Shown: positions 41,500 through 51,335, counted from the stretch's first letter. The stretch is 64,000 bases of DNA from a virus (IMGVR_UViG_3300037516_001783:43936-107935), one strand, 5' to 3'. Notes: generated from the sequence alone by a model not told the origin. Made by a program: numbers and translations.

Positions 41500-41764
41500 A
41501 AACGAATTCACAATTGTTTTCTACCATTTTAGATAGAAAATTTTCATGTTCAGCGTCTCTAACACTTTCTTCTTCAAAAGAAGCAACAATTTGTTCACCA
41601 TCTAAGTAATTCACAACTATCTGGTATAGAATTATGTCACACATAGTATCGTGTGTGTGTTGTTTCATTATACTCCTAATATTTTTAGGAGATATCTGGA
41701 AATCTACACCTCTTAAGTGAAAGAACTTTATGGATGGTTGTTGTTCACCGTCAAATGATTGCAT
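41498..41764 (-). CDS. Unrecognised 88-aa protein
   Basis: Alpha/beta protein: IKFFHLRGVDFQISPKNI, DTMCDIILYQIVVNYLDG and EESVRDAEHENFLSK. No family. Three bases after the preceding stop. Confidence 0.62.
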   Translation of the reverse strand: MQSFDGEQQPSIKFFHLRGVDFQISPKNIRSIMKQHTHDTMCDIILYQIVVNYLDGEQIVASFEEESVRDAEHENFLSKMVENNCEFV

Positions 41765-41767
41765 ATC

Positions 41768-42952
41768 TTAAATTGTTGAATTTCTACTATCTGACAGAAG
41801 TTTTGATTGCATTTCAATCTTCTTCATCAAAATATTCCTAAGGTTATTTTTTACAGTATCAGATGAAACAGAATCTCCTTCTTGTTGATTTTCTAAAGCT
41901 TTTTGTTTCATCTTCTCTTTAAATTCTATTTTCTCTCTTCTTAAAGTTTCCTCTGTAGCTAAATTTGCAGATTTGATTTTTTCAAAATCATAAACTTGTA
42001 AGCTTGGTAAAATAACCTCTTCGTAATCTACTTCTTCACCACCAGAAACTAATCTGTTGTATTTAGAATAGTACGAAGAATTTAATTCTGAGATGATATT
42101 TAAAGGGTTTATTCCAGAACGAGCTGATAACCTACCGATGATAATTTCTTTCAGTGGAACTCCTTTCATCATCTCTTGACGTACATGTAGAGATACTTCA
42201 GTTTGAATTTGAATTCCTAAGTTACCATTGATTGTCAATTTATCACCCTCAACTTCTTTTCTTATGGCATCTAAAGTCTGTATTAAAGCTTTATGGTCAT
42301 CCCTATGGTTTGACTTTTCATACTTGCTTTTTAATTTAACATAAAGAGTTGTTAATTCCTCAACCCTTGAAGTCTTTGAGGTTAATCTTAAATGTGTGTA
42401 GTCACTTTTATACTTTTCCTGTAATTTCCTGATTTCATCTATGTTATCAGTGTAAAAAGTTGAAACTAAATTCTCTGTTATATACTTAAATCCTAAATCT
42501 TTCAGTTTAATATAAACCTCTTTAACAGTATAAAGTTTAGAAAATAACTCTAAGATAATAGCTTTCTTTGCAATCATTATTGTAGAAGCAACCTTTTCAT
42601 TTCTTTGTTGTGTTGTTTCTACTTCTACGTTGCTTTTTTTGTTCACACTCAACTTTAATTTACGAACCCAAGAATTCCTTAAGACCATAAATTGTTTGTA
42701 TTTAGCAAGCAGTAATTCACTTTCTTCATCATTAAGGTCAGAAGATTGTGACATCACAACAGAAAAAGGAGCGTCTAATTTATATTTAGTACCATCAACA
42801 GCAACATAATGGTCATTTTCTTTTGCAAGTTTGAGGTCATTAACATACTCTAAGAACATTCGTACGTCAGTTATTTCAAACTCACAATCCTTAATTGCCT
42901 GTTTTTCTAAGTCTGTTAATTTATCGTTAGCAAGTAATTCATTATTATTCAT
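41768..42952 (-). CDS. Helix-rich protein, possible small terminase subunit
   Basis: 394 aa. An internal helix-turn-helix-like region (SKLYTVKEVYIKLKDLGFK) is followed by a long coiled region (SRVEELTTLYVKLKSKY, then ALIQTLDAIRKEVEGDK), the order in small terminase subunits that bind the packaging site and oligomerise through a coiled coil; EGDKLTINGN recalls the end of such domains. A C-terminal linker (NQQEGDSVSSDTVKNN) precedes a last helix. It lies four genes ahead of terL. Its length is well above typical TerS, so the assignment is tentative. Confidence 0.5.
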   Translation of the reverse strand: MNNNELLANDKLTDLEKQAIKDCEFEITDVRMFLEYVNDLKLAKENDHYVAVDGTKYKLDAPFSVVMSQSSDLNDEESELLLAKYKQFMVLRNSWVRKLKLSVNKKSNVEVETTQQRNEKVASTIMIAKKAIILELFSKLYTVKEVYIKLKDLGFKYITENLVSTFYTDNIDEIRKLQEKYKSDYTHLRLTSKTSRVEELTTLYVKLKSKYEKSNHRDDHKALIQTLDAIRKEVEGDKLTINGNLGIQIQTEVSLHVRQEMMKGVPLKEIIIGRLSARSGINPLNIISELNSSYYSKYNRLVSGGEEVDYEEVILPSLQVYDFEKIKSANLATEETLRREKIEFKEKMKQKALENQQEGDSVSSDTVKNNLRNILMKKIEMQSKLLSDSRNSTI

Positions 42953-42953
42953 A

Positions 42954-44399
42954 CTATTCTTTTGGTAAGGTTACAAAAACAAGTTCATCCATTGCTCTTG
43001 TATAACAAACATATTCTAAATTCTTTTCTTGTTGAATTTCCCAATCTGTAACAGCCTGTTTACTTGGCATAAGTTCTCTGTTAAGAACAAATACTCTTTT
43101 ACTTTCAAACCCTTTCGACCTGTGGATTGTTGATAGTGTAACTCTGTTACTTTCTACCTTTTCACTAAATAAATCCTCTATTATGTCTATAGTTTGTTTA
43201 ACTGTTGTTGTGTAATTAAACAACACATTAACAATTATATCAATTTTTTCTGAAAGGTTTTTGTAAACATTTGTTCTGCTTGGGTCTGGTATGCCAAAGT
43301 TCCTTAATCTATTTTCCAATTTAACAAGAGAATATTCTAATTTTATTTTGGCAGCAGACTTCATTATGGCTTTTGTTTCAACTAACATCTTCACCATTTC
43401 TTTCCCAAATTCATGTCCTTTTATAAAACTCTTTTTCCCATCTTCAAAAAGTAACATTGAAAGTTCGAACAAAGGTTTTGTATTTCTACAAAGAACAAGG
43501 TCTCCAGAAGTTAATTCACTAATACAACCATCCCTGATTATCCCTTCATCCAAATTAGAAAATGATTCTATTTCAGATACCAGAGGTTTTACATAATCAA
43601 CTATATTATTTTTACACCTATAACAAACTGAAAGTGGTAAGATTGTTGTATTAGGTAGATTTTTCAGGTTGTTGAAACTATTTACGTCTGCTCCTGCAAA
43701 GCCGTATATGGCTTGATTTACATCACCAACTGCTATATGTCTAGCACCGACCTTCTTTGTCTTAAGAAATAGAAGTTGTTGTAATTTAGATAAATCTTGA
43801 CATTCATCTATGTAAACGTAATCAAATTTCTTAACTTTCAAATTGAACTTTACAGGTAAGTAAATCATGTCTATAAAATCTACAGAACTAGCTCTTTCTG
43901 ATAATTCAAGTATTTCTATAGCACATTTAATTTCCTCTTCTGTGTATAAAGTTCCATGCATGAAACATGAATCAAATATCACCTCATGTTTATGTTCAAG
44001 AAAATTATTCCTAATGTAATCAACTAATTTAGCTATCTTGTAGATAAAACCGTTTTGAAGTTTCACAGGAATATTGTATTTCTTTATATTTTCTCTTACA
44101 AGATTTGGAATCTTATTTTCATCTACTTTTCTCCTCCCTAAAGACATCAAAGCTTGGAACCCTAACGAGTGTAAGGTTTTAACTTCAACACCTTCCATGA
44201 CCTTAGTTTTTAAACTATCAACATTAGATTTATTAAAAGCTAAGAAAAGAACATCATTTCCTTCAGGTATGAATTTTAGACTTTCTATGATAGTGGTAGT
44301 TTTACCACTTCCAGCAACAGCCTGTACAAGCAAATCTCCTGTACCGTTTGCAATAAAATCAAATATGTTTTTCTGATAAGAACTATACTCGTATTCCAT
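42954..44399 (-). CDS. UvrD/Dda-like SF1 helicase
   Basis: 481 aa. Walker A AVAGSGKTT (27-35), motif Ia LFLAFNKSN, motif II VYIDECQDLS, motif III VGDVNQAIYGFAGAD, motif V STIHRSKGFESKRV and motif VI YVCYTRAMDEL, all in order, so the enzyme should be active. Short SF1A helicases of this type remodel replication forks and remove proteins from DNA in phages. The start is three bases after the preceding stop. Confidence 0.9.
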   Translation of the reverse strand: MEYEYSSYQKNIFDFIANGTGDLLVQAVAGSGKTTTIIESLKFIPEGNDVLFLAFNKSNVDSLKTKVMEGVEVKTLHSLGFQALMSLGRRKVDENKIPNLVRENIKKYNIPVKLQNGFIYKIAKLVDYIRNNFLEHKHEVIFDSCFMHGTLYTEEEIKCAIEILELSERASSVDFIDMIYLPVKFNLKVKKFDYVYIDECQDLSKLQQLLFLKTKKVGARHIAVGDVNQAIYGFAGADVNSFNNLKNLPNTTILPLSVCYRCKNNIVDYVKPLVSEIESFSNLDEGIIRDGCISELTSGDLVLCRNTKPLFELSMLLFEDGKKSFIKGHEFGKEMVKMLVETKAIMKSAAKIKLEYSLVKLENRLRNFGIPDPSRTNVYKNLSEKIDIIVNVLFNYTTTVKQTIDIIEDLFSEKVESNRVTLSTIHRSKGFESKRVFVLNRELMPSKQAVTDWEIQQEKNLEYVCYTRAMDELVFVTLPKE

Positions 44400-44402
44400 A
44401 CT

Positions 44403-44798
44403 TTAGACTTCTAAAATATTAAACTCTTTTGAAGAAAATTTGTCAGTTTGATGTAAACTAACAACACAATCATGAACTTCTTCTTCTTTCAAACAAAACA
44501 TAACTTTAACTTCTGTAATGTCTAAAGACAAATCTGAAACTTTTAAAACCTCTCTAAATCCGTTGTTCAAATTCTTTAAGATAACATACTCAATATCAAA
44601 ACCTTCATTAATAAAAGTTTCTACTATTTCATAATGGTTGAATTGATAAGTATCTTGTTCGTATGGGATGAATTTTTTACCTTCTTCTTTTGAAATGATG
44701 AAAACCCCATTTCCAATTCTTCTTTCAGACCTAACAAAATTTAAAGGTGAAACTTTGATTACAGATTGACCTTCTTTTAGGATTATTGAACTTTTCAT
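44403..44798 (-). CDS. Unrecognised 131-aa protein
   Basis: ATG at 44796-44798; the upstream in-frame codons are the shared leader TTTAATCAATTTAATC. Beta-rich and charged (GVFIISKEEGKKFIPYEQ, FREVLKVSDLSLDITEVKV). First gene of the transcript from the promoter at 44841-44848. Confidence 0.6.
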   Translation of the reverse strand: MKSSIILKEGQSVIKVSPLNFVRSERRIGNGVFIISKEEGKKFIPYEQDTYQFNHYEIVETFINEGFDIEYVILKNLNNGFREVLKVSDLSLDITEVKVMFCLKEEEVHDCVVSLHQTDKFSSKEFNILEV

Positions 44799-44840
44799 GA
44801 TTAAATTGATTAAATGTTTAAGATTCATTTCTTAACAATA

Positions 44841-44848
44841 CAAAGGTA
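44841..44848 (-). promoter_or_regulatory. TAnnTTTG promoter (TACCTTTG)
   Basis: Cassette promoter 43 nt upstream of the ATG at 44798; it would drive the helicase and the packaging-gene block behind it. Confidence 0.76.
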
Positions 44849-44867
44849 GTTCTTTTATTTTAAATAA

Positions 44868-44900
44868 GAAAACAGTATTTATCAAGAAAAGACTGTTTTC
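44868..44900 (-). terminator. Cassette terminator
   Basis: Stem 44868-44876 with 44892-44900 (9 perfect pairs, extended by three more past one mismatch), followed by a T-rich tail. It ends seven bases after the stop of the 95-aa gene. Confidence 0.75.
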
Positions 44901-44906
44901 TTAAAT

Positions 44907-45194
44907 TTACCTTAAATTCGATGTCAATTTATATTGTATTGCCTTGCTGTATTTGGCTGTAATTGGCAATGCATTTGAATTTAAAAATGAATTGAAATTG
45001 TTCAAAGTTGGTTCGTTTATCTGTAACCAAGTTGTAATTTCAAAACCTGTAACTACATTAACAAACTGACTGCTAGTGTCATCGAATGAATTTACAATCC
45101 AATATTCAACTTCTGAATTTGGTAAAAATACTTCTAAAAATGAATAACCTATTTTAATTTCAGAAACGACTTTTGAAATATATATCCTTTTCAT
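44907..45194 (-). CDS. Unrecognised 95-aa protein
   Basis: ATG at 45192-45194 overlaps the TGA of the sigma-like gene (ATGA). Contains SYFLEVFLPNSEVEYWIV-like strands and a helical C-terminal region; the last residues are YKLTSNLR. No family. Confidence 0.6.
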   Translation of the reverse strand: MKRIYISKVVSEIKIGYSFLEVFLPNSEVEYWIVNSFDDTSSQFVNVVTGFEITTWLQINEPTLNNFNSFLNSNALPITAKYSKAIQYKLTSNLR

Positions 45195-45796
45195 ACACAA
45201 CCTTTATTTATTTTATCCTTGATGTTTGACAACATATTATTATACTCAACTTTTGAAATATTATTGTTTAAACAGAAGTCTTTCATACTTATTTGTTCAA
45301 CTCTGCTATTTATCAATAGAATTTCATTTTCTGAAAATGATAAATCTAATAATAAAGGATTGCTGGGTTGAAGTGTATGGACTTTATTACTTTTTCTGTT
45401 TAGTTCGGTAATACAAACATTTTCGTATCTACCATGGTAAGTTCTTTCTTGTATCCTGTATAATCCGGAACTCAAGGCTTTGTTATAATAAAAGTAAAAT
45501 TTGCTATCTTTTAAAGAAATGTCAAATTTTTCAATACACTTGTTTAAAATCAAATAACACTCTGAAACTATATCATCTTTTTCATGTATAATCAAACTGT
45601 TATCAACACCCTTAATTAAATTAAAGAAGTTGTTAACATTCTTAATGATTATACCAGACATAGATTTAAAAATGTATTCTCTGTGTTTATCAGAAACAGA
45701 ACCTTTAACATTTTTCACAATCAAAATGCTATTCCTTATCTTTGTGTCGTTATAAGGTTCTTTAAACTTAGATATTTGGTTGTATAGGTAATTCAT
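45191..45796 (-). CDS. Sigma-70-like factor (region 2 type)
   Basis: 201 aa from the ATG at 45794-45796 (a TTG lies upstream). DDIVSECYLILNKCIEKFD and FYFYYNKALSSGLYRIQER match regions 2.1-2.3 of divergent phage sigma factors (T4 gp55-like): acid-rich helix, a conserved KFD, then aromatic residues before a basic turn. The C-terminal VEQISMKDFCLNNN resembles a weak region 4. It would direct host RNA polymerase to phage late or middle promoters. Divergence makes this moderately sure only. Confidence 0.68.
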   Translation of the reverse strand: MNYLYNQISKFKEPYNDTKIRNSILIVKNVKGSVSDKHREYIFKSMSGIIIKNVNNFFNLIKGVDNSLIIHEKDDIVSECYLILNKCIEKFDISLKDSKFYFYYNKALSSGLYRIQERTYHGRYENVCITELNRKSNKVHTLQPSNPLLLDLSFSENEILLINSRVEQISMKDFCLNNNISKVEYNNMLSNIKDKINKGCV

Positions 45797-45797
45797 A

Positions 45798-46136
45798 TTA
45801 TTGCTTTTCAACCATGGTTTTCATCTCACCAACAGCTTGTGATTGTAATGACATTTTACGTTCTTCGATGTTCTTTTTATAATCATCTTTTGAACGTTCT
45901 TTTAATATTTTCTTCTTTTGGTCAGTTGTCATTGAACCGAAAGATAAAAATTGTGGTAAACTGTCTGGGTCAGAATAATCTTTTTCTATAGGGACTAATT
46001 CTAAAGGAGAATTATCTTTTTTACTTAGAATTTGATTACCACTTCCGTCTTTATAGACTTTGGTTTTTATATTGAAAGAATACCTATTTGTTTCAAATTC
46101 AATCTCACCACTATTAACATTTCTGAATTGTGCCAT
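45798..46136 (-). CDS. Unrecognised 112-aa protein
   Basis: N-terminal beta part (ETNRYSFNIKTKVYKDGSG), then a basic helical half (QKKKILKERSKDDYKKNIEE). It may be a small nucleic-acid-binding protein. The 60 nt before it (46137-46196) are A/T-rich with no clear signal. Confidence 0.6.
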   Translation of the reverse strand: MAQFRNVNSGEIEFETNRYSFNIKTKVYKDGSGNQILSKKDNSPLELVPIEKDYSDPDSLPQFLSFGSMTTDQKKKILKERSKDDYKKNIEERKMSLQSQAVGEMKTMVEKQ

Positions 46137-46196
46137 ACAATTTTAAAGCGTTTTATTTAAAATACAAATTTCTAAATATTAAATTAAAATAGCAAA

Positions 46197-46652
46197 TTAT
46201 TTCACCGTTCTTCTTCCGTATTCAGCTATCAACATAGCGTCAGAATTCCATAAGAATATTTTATGAGAAGGGAATAATTGTTGGCATTTTGCTTTTAAAA
46301 TGTTCTTCCATTCTGTAGGTGAAGAACATCTGCTTTTTGTAGTTCCTATTTGGTAAATCTTTTGCCATTTCTGAGGTGTAACAGTTTCAAAAGGTATGTT
46401 GTTAGCTAAAAGTGCCATTTCTAAATGACCATAACCCTTACCAAAATTAAAACTTGCACTAGAACCGTTTCCTGGAATACCACCTACCAACTCTAAATAC
46501 GCAAAAACTTCAGTACCTTTGTATTTTAAAAAGAAGTCGTTGATATCTTTTGGTGTTTCCATCATTTTTTCAATATCAACGAACATTTTTGTTTCAGAAT
46601 TTAGAACACAAATACTTCCGTTCTTTCCTGGGTCTATACCTATAATCAACAT
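46197..46652 (-). CDS. ruvC: RuvC-like Holliday-junction resolvase
   Basis: 151 aa. RNase H-fold nuclease cutting four-way junctions. Acidic residues: D7 (IIGIDPGKNG), a glutamate in FAYLELVGG and a C-terminal aspartate pair region SDAMLIAEYGRR; FNFGKGYGHLEMAL and TVTPQKWQKIY are typical of the RuvC/poxvirus A22 group. It overlaps the SbcC-like gene and is part of the recombination cluster. Confidence 0.86.
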   Translation of the reverse strand: MLIIGIDPGKNGSICVLNSETKMFVDIEKMMETPKDINDFFLKYKGTEVFAYLELVGGIPGNGSSASFNFGKGYGHLEMALLANNIPFETVTPQKWQKIYQIGTTKSRCSSPTEWKNILKAKCQQLFPSHKIFLWNSDAMLIAEYGRRTVK

Positions 46653-48523
46653 ACTTTCGATACTTTATCTTTCATTTTCACAGTAACCCTGTTAAAATCA
46701 TCAGAAGTATTTTCAACTTTACTGTGAGTTATGATTACAGTTGTAGCTTTAAACACTTTTAACATATCAAAAACAACTGATTGTCCAGAGGAATCAAGGT
46801 TATCAATACATTCATCTAAACAAAGTAAATCTAAACCTTTCCCATCTGATAAGCTGTTATTTATCAGTGTGTAGAAAGTTAGGATAGCACTTACATTTAC
46901 ACGTTCCTTTTGACCTCCGGAAAATTTGTCGAACTTACTACCTTCTGTTTCTCCAGAACGAATTATCGTTGTTTCAATCTTTTCTCTAACATCACCATTT
47001 GCTAAAACTTTGTAACCATTAATAACAACCTTCAAATTAGAACCCATTAATTCCATGAAATTGTTACAATAAGATTCAATTGTTTTTATAGATTTATTAG
47101 CTAAAAATGTCTGGAAACCTTTCTTACCTAAGTGGAAAATCCAGAAATTCTTGTCATCTAAAATTTCAAGTTTAGAGCTGTTTAAGTCTTCAAAATGAAT
47201 TTTCTGTTCTTTAAAGACTTCTATCTTGGATTCATATTCTGGTATTTTGGAATCTAATTTTACTTCCTCTTCTAAAATAGATTTTATCTTATTTGAGTTC
47301 TTAACATTTCTCTCTTCATAAGACGATATTTCAGAATTATCATCTTCAATAGAAGATTCTACTGTTTTAATCTTTTTGTTTAAAATCTTTCTGGCAGAAA
47401 GCAATTCTTCTGAAACCTTAATTTCATTTTCAACAAGTTCATATTCATCAGATGTTGCTTTTTTATTCAACTCGTCATCCTCTATTTTCTTGTTTATTTT
47501 TTCTATCTTTTCAGTAATCTCAAGTACAGACAATTCACTGTCTATAATGAAGTTGAACTTACAAGAAGGGCATTCAATTTTGTCACCTAATGAAGATTTC
47601 AAGGTTCTTAATTCACTTTTTTGTTTTGAAAGTACAGATGAAATCAAATTAACTTCGTTTTCAATTTGTCCTCTAAGTTCTCTCAAATCATTTAAATCTT
47701 CATCATTTAAGTCTTCTCCACTTTTCAATTCAAGCTTTAATGCTTTCAATGATTGTTTTTTCAGTTCTATTGATTTCTTTAAAGCTACGATTGAAGCTTT
47801 ATTTTCTTCAATTTTATCTTTAAAAGGTTTTATAAGAACTTGTTTGTCTACTTTTGGAGCATTTTTCTCCTCATCTATCAACCCTAAAAGAGTTTCTATA
47901 TTAGTTTCAGCTTTTACGATATTAGCATTATTTGAAGCTATCTCTTTCTCTATTACAGATTTCTCATCTTCTAAAGTTTTGATTACTGAATTAACAACTT
48001 TTGTGTCTATAAATCTTGAAATGATTTCTTTCTGTTTTGTATCAGAATTCTTAAAAAATGAAGAATAGTTACCTTGATTTATTATGAAAAAATTAAGCAA
48101 ATCTTCTTTTGAAATGCCAATTTTTTCTATAATAAATTTATTCGCTTCAGGTACTCCTGTAATCTCCTTAACATCTTGACCATTAATGTTGATAACTACT
48201 TCAGCAGAAGATTTTGTAATTCTTCTGGTAATGGTAAAATCTTCTTTTAAGAAATCATTTCTCAACAATAAGGTAACTGTAGAAGATTTAAACCCATCTC
48301 TAATTAAATCAACTTTATTTACGTCCTTATATGACTCACCTGTAAGAGCATAAGTGATTGCCTCAATGAAACTACTTTTACCAGAACCATTGCTGTCTGC
48401 ACCACTATCTATATCGTCTAAATTTAGACCACTTATCACAGTAACCTTACCACTTTTAAAATCTAAAGTGGAATTTTCATGTGAAATAAAATCTTTTATT
48501 GTTAATGAAATTGGTCTATACAT
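46646..48523 (-). CDS. sbcC: SbcC/Rad50-like ATPase (T4 gp46 type)
   Basis: 625 aa from the ATG at 48521-48523. Partner of SbcD in resecting DNA ends for recombination-dependent replication. Walker A is at about 41-51 (GADSNGSGKSS), the zinc hook CPSC near the middle of two long coiled coils, ABC signature FSGGQKERVN and Walker B LCLDECIDNLDSSG, followed by an ITHS switch. A short insert precedes Walker A (NLDDIDSGADS). Gene overlaps both neighbours. Confidence 0.9.
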   Translation of the reverse strand: MYRPISLTIKDFISHENSTLDFKSGKVTVISGLNLDDIDSGADSNGSGKSSFIEAITYALTGESYKDVNKVDLIRDGFKSSTVTLLLRNDFLKEDFTITRRITKSSAEVVININGQDVKEITGVPEANKFIIEKIGISKEDLLNFFIINQGNYSSFFKNSDTKQKEIISRFIDTKVVNSVIKTLEDEKSVIEKEIASNNANIVKAETNIETLLGLIDEEKNAPKVDKQVLIKPFKDKIEENKASIVALKKSIELKKQSLKALKLELKSGEDLNDEDLNDLRELRGQIENEVNLISSVLSKQKSELRTLKSSLGDKIECPSCKFNFIIDSELSVLEITEKIEKINKKIEDDELNKKATSDEYELVENEIKVSEELLSARKILNKKIKTVESSIEDDNSEISSYEERNVKNSNKIKSILEEEVKLDSKIPEYESKIEVFKEQKIHFEDLNSSKLEILDDKNFWIFHLGKKGFQTFLANKSIKTIESYCNNFMELMGSNLKVVINGYKVLANGDVREKIETTIIRSGETEGSKFDKFSGGQKERVNVSAILTFYTLINNSLSDGKGLDLLCLDECIDNLDSSGQSVVFDMLKVFKATTVIITHSKVENTSDDFNRVTVKMKDKVSKVC

Positions 48524-49178
48524 CTTCTTGTAATTTTTCTGGGTCAAATGAAATACCTGAATCTTTTAATCTCTCATACCAATCAACATTCTTTGTGAAT
48601 TCAGGTGTTTGTTTTTCAAGTTTAGAAATTTCTTGAAAGAAATTCAAATGCATTTTACTTCCTTGTGGTTGTGAAATTTTGTTATTGTATTTAGCATCAA
48701 CTTTTTTGTTGTAAGGGTTTATACAATAACCTTCTGTTGTTTGGAAGTAAACTTGACCAATTTTCATGTTAGGGTAAATGACTATTGGTTTTACACAAGT
48801 AACCTCTAAAGTGAAATATCCAGAATAACCTACGTCACCAAATCCTGCTGTAATGTGTACAAACAAACCTAATCTTGCCAAACTACTTTTACCCTCTATG
48901 ATAGGAACTAAATCAGATGAATCTATGAATTCATTTACACAAGCCAAATATAAATTGTTTGGGTATAATGTCAAACCACTTTCTGGAATAAGAAGTTCTT
49001 CTGTTTCATTTTCAACCTTACAGTCAAGCTTGTCATTTTTGTAAACAAGTAGTTTGTTACTTAAAGAAACATCATAACTATTGCTACCAAGATTTGATTC
49101 GCTGAATGGTACAATTGAAAAACTATCCTCATGATTTAATAATCTTTCGAGTATTTTTGAATCTGCTAAAATCGACAT
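48516..49178 (-). CDS. dcd: dCTP deaminase-like enzyme
   Basis: 220 aa. The trimeric dUTPase-fold family converts dCTP to dUTP (some members also to dUMP). Hallmarks: GKSSLARLGLFVHITAG and GYSGYFTLEVT, with the catalytic glutamate in the second; NSYDVSLSNKLLV near the start. The C-terminal 40 residues are an extra charged tail. In phages with altered pyrimidines it feeds the dUMP pool, fitting the thymidylate-synthase-family gene at 59913-61046. Confidence 0.88.
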   Translation of the reverse strand: MSILADSKILERLLNHEDSFSIVPFSESNLGSNSYDVSLSNKLLVYKNDKLDCKVENETEELLIPESGLTLYPNNLYLACVNEFIDSSDLVPIIEGKSSLARLGLFVHITAGFGDVGYSGYFTLEVTCVKPIVIYPNMKIGQVYFQTTEGYCINPYNKKVDAKYNNKISQPQGSKMHLNFFQEISKLEKQTPEFTKNVDWYERLKDSGISFDPEKLQEDV

Positions 49179-49182
49179 TGTT

Positions 49183-50220
49183 TTATAAATATTTGATTAT
49201 CTTATTTAACTTTGTTTCTTTAATTTTATTCTCTTTACAGTATAATTTCAACTCAGACATTAAAGATTCATTTGACAAATTAAGTGAGTGTTTAACTCCT
49301 TCCTCAATTTCTTCAAACATCTTAAGTGAAGATACTGTCTTCTTAGAAACTTTAAAACCTTTAGACTCTAAAACTTTAGAATCAATTTTTATCAAATCTT
49401 CATCTGAACCTACAAATTCAATTTGAATGTTTGAATCTTCTAATTGTAAAGCTAATTCATTTGAAATTTTTTCAACTTCATACCCTTCAAAGATGTCTAA
49501 TCTCACCTTTTTGTAAGTTTTAAACTTAAATTTATAGTTCTCTACTGAAAGGTCTGAATATAAGATTAGAGCTCCCTTTTTATCATCTTCTCCGAAGTTT
49601 CTTGGGTCTGTACTACCAATGTATGATATTTTCTTACTTACCTGTGTGGCGTTGTGGTAGTGACCAATTAAGACCTTATCAAATTGTTTAAAATCTGATT
49701 GTGTAATCTTATTTTCAACCTCAGAATTATTGTTGTTAAGTACACCATGAATCCCGATATGTGTTCCTAAAACATTGTGTAATTTAGGAGATAATATTTT
49801 AGAAGCTTTTAACAAATAATCCTTGTAAATATCTTCTGTAAAGAATGGGATTGATATCAACCTAACACCATTTAAATCTACAAATGAATATGAATTTGTA
49901 ACAATTAGATTTTCACTCCTATAAATATCTAAATAGCTATTTGTTGAAGATTGGTCAGTTTTATCGTGGTTTCCAGGAATCACATGCATTGTGATACCAT
50001 TATCCTCTAATAAAGTAATTATCCTCTGGAACGATAATAAAGTTGATAATTTTTGAGAAATTCTGGAGTTGAAGATATCTCCTAAATGGAAAAACTCTTC
50101 AACTCCTTTTTCTTTACATAAATCAACTGTTTGTTTGAAAATATTATAAACATTTTCACTATTCAATTCATCAAGATGTGTATCTGTAATGAAAATACCT
50201 GCAATACTTTTACTCTTCAT
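49183..50220 (-). CDS. sbcD: SbcD/Mre11-like nuclease (T4 gp47 type)
   Basis: 345 aa from the ATG at 50218-50220. Metallophosphoesterase motifs: FITDTHLDEL, FHLGDIFNSR, VIPGNHDKTD, GTHIGIHG and LIGHYHNAT, in order and complete. The C-terminal third is the SbcC-binding part. Forms with SbcC the end-processing complex. Confidence 0.9.
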   Translation of the reverse strand: MKSKSIAGIFITDTHLDELNSENVYNIFKQTVDLCKEKGVEEFFHLGDIFNSRISQKLSTLLSFQRIITLLEDNGITMHVIPGNHDKTDQSSTNSYLDIYRSENLIVTNSYSFVDLNGVRLISIPFFTEDIYKDYLLKASKILSPKLHNVLGTHIGIHGVLNNNNSEVENKITQSDFKQFDKVLIGHYHNATQVSKKISYIGSTDPRNFGEDDKKGALILYSDLSVENYKFKFKTYKKVRLDIFEGYEVEKISNELALQLEDSNIQIEFVGSDEDLIKIDSKVLESKGFKVSKKTVSSLKMFEEIEEGVKHSLNLSNESLMSELKLYCKENKIKETKLNKIIKYL

Positions 50221-51316
50221 CGTCAACAGTTGATTTACTATCTTGGTCTAATCTGTTTCTTAAAATTTCCTCATGATACTTTTTAGTAATCTTTCTTACT
50301 AAAACATTGTACATAGGATTACCTTCGTCAAAAATATCATAAAGTTGTCCTCTTGACAACCATTCTAATTTACCATCTAAAAATGAATATCCATTTTTAC
50401 CCTTTCTTTGTAAAATGTTATGTTCAACGGCAAATTCTAATTCTTCCTGTGTTAAGATGAAACCACTACCAAATGAAATTTCAACTTTCAATTTGTCAAG
50501 GTTTGAAGTGAAATCTGATTTAACAATTTCAATACAAGATTCTTGACCTCTTTTAATGTCTTTGTGTTTTACAAAATTGGTTCTTGAAATACTTAATCTC
50601 AAGTTTGGCATGAATTCAATACCTTTTCCACCGTAAGATTTAACACCAGCACCACCAAAACCATTTACAGAATCATAAACGTGGTTAATTGCTATAAAGA
50701 AAATATCTTTGTCAAATACTTCTCCTTGTAAATACCTTAAACCTCGTTTCAATGCTCTGGCTGCTGAACCCATTGCTGCTTTGAATTGGTCATCACCTTC
50801 ATCATTGTCAGCAGATTCCTTCATTTTGTTAAGTTCTTGACCTGAAATTGAAGCACCAATAGAATCCCAAACAAACATAAATTTAGGCTTTTCTTTTATA
50901 CCTTCAGATTTAAAAGTATCCTCAGTTTGTTTTATAATTTGTTGAGTTTTAACAAACACATCCTCAATGGTTTTACATTGAGCAATGATAAGATTGTCAA
51001 CGTCTATACCTATCTTTTTGGCATACGGTTTATTATCTCTTCTTTCTGTAGAAAGTATAACAGGAACACCTATTTCTGGAAACATCCTTTGAAAGTTCCT
51101 AAGAAGTTGTAATGATAGTGTTGTTTTACCACCTCTAGACTCACCTCTTATTTCTATAATACCTACAGGAATTCCTATTGTATTCAAGTGGGCATCTAAT
51201 TTTGGTATCCCTGTAGATATCCAACAAGATTGGTCTTTAAATAAATCAACTTCACCAAGTGGTTTGATTTGTGCGTTTTTATCAAAACCTTTAAGAATTT
51301 TATTTATAATACTCAT
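50210..51316 (-). CDS. recA: RecA/UvsX-like recombinase
   Basis: 368 aa. Walker A GESRGGKTT (58-66), Walker B-like FMFVWDSIGA, loop L1/L2 region with DIFFIAINHVYD and GGKGIEFMPNLRLSI. Drives strand exchange for recombination and for replication restart. The C-terminal 70 residues form a lid-like domain (SFLDGKLEWLSRGQLYD). The gene is preceded by a terminator and a 70-nt gap. Confidence 0.92.
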   Translation of the reverse strand: MSIINKILKGFDKNAQIKPLGEVDLFKDQSCWISTGIPKLDAHLNTIGIPVGIIEIRGESRGGKTTLSLQLLRNFQRMFPEIGVPVILSTERRDNKPYAKKIGIDVDNLIIAQCKTIEDVFVKTQQIIKQTEDTFKSEGIKEKPKFMFVWDSIGASISGQELNKMKESADNDEGDDQFKAAMGSAARALKRGLRYLQGEVFDKDIFFIAINHVYDSVNGFGGAGVKSYGGKGIEFMPNLRLSISRTNFVKHKDIKRGQESCIEIVKSDFTSNLDKLKVEISFGSGFILTQEELEFAVEHNILQRKGKNGYSFLDGKLEWLSRGQLYDIFDEGNPMYNVLVRKITKKYHEEILRNRLDQDSKSTVDDEE

Positions 51317-51335
51317 AACTTTAGAAATTAAAAGA

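Noticed and set aside
45191-45200. TTG-initiated extensions of several genes (for example 45200, 45811, 48547, 50226, 54365)
   Set aside because: Each has an ATG a few codons downstream that restores the usual overlap with the preceding stop; the upstream codons are the previous gene's end or an AT leader.
47376-48068. Plus-strand ORF of 230 codons inside the SbcC-like gene
   Set aside because: Serine- and phenylalanine-rich shadow of the coiled-coil coding strand; the SbcC reading frame is complete and conserved.
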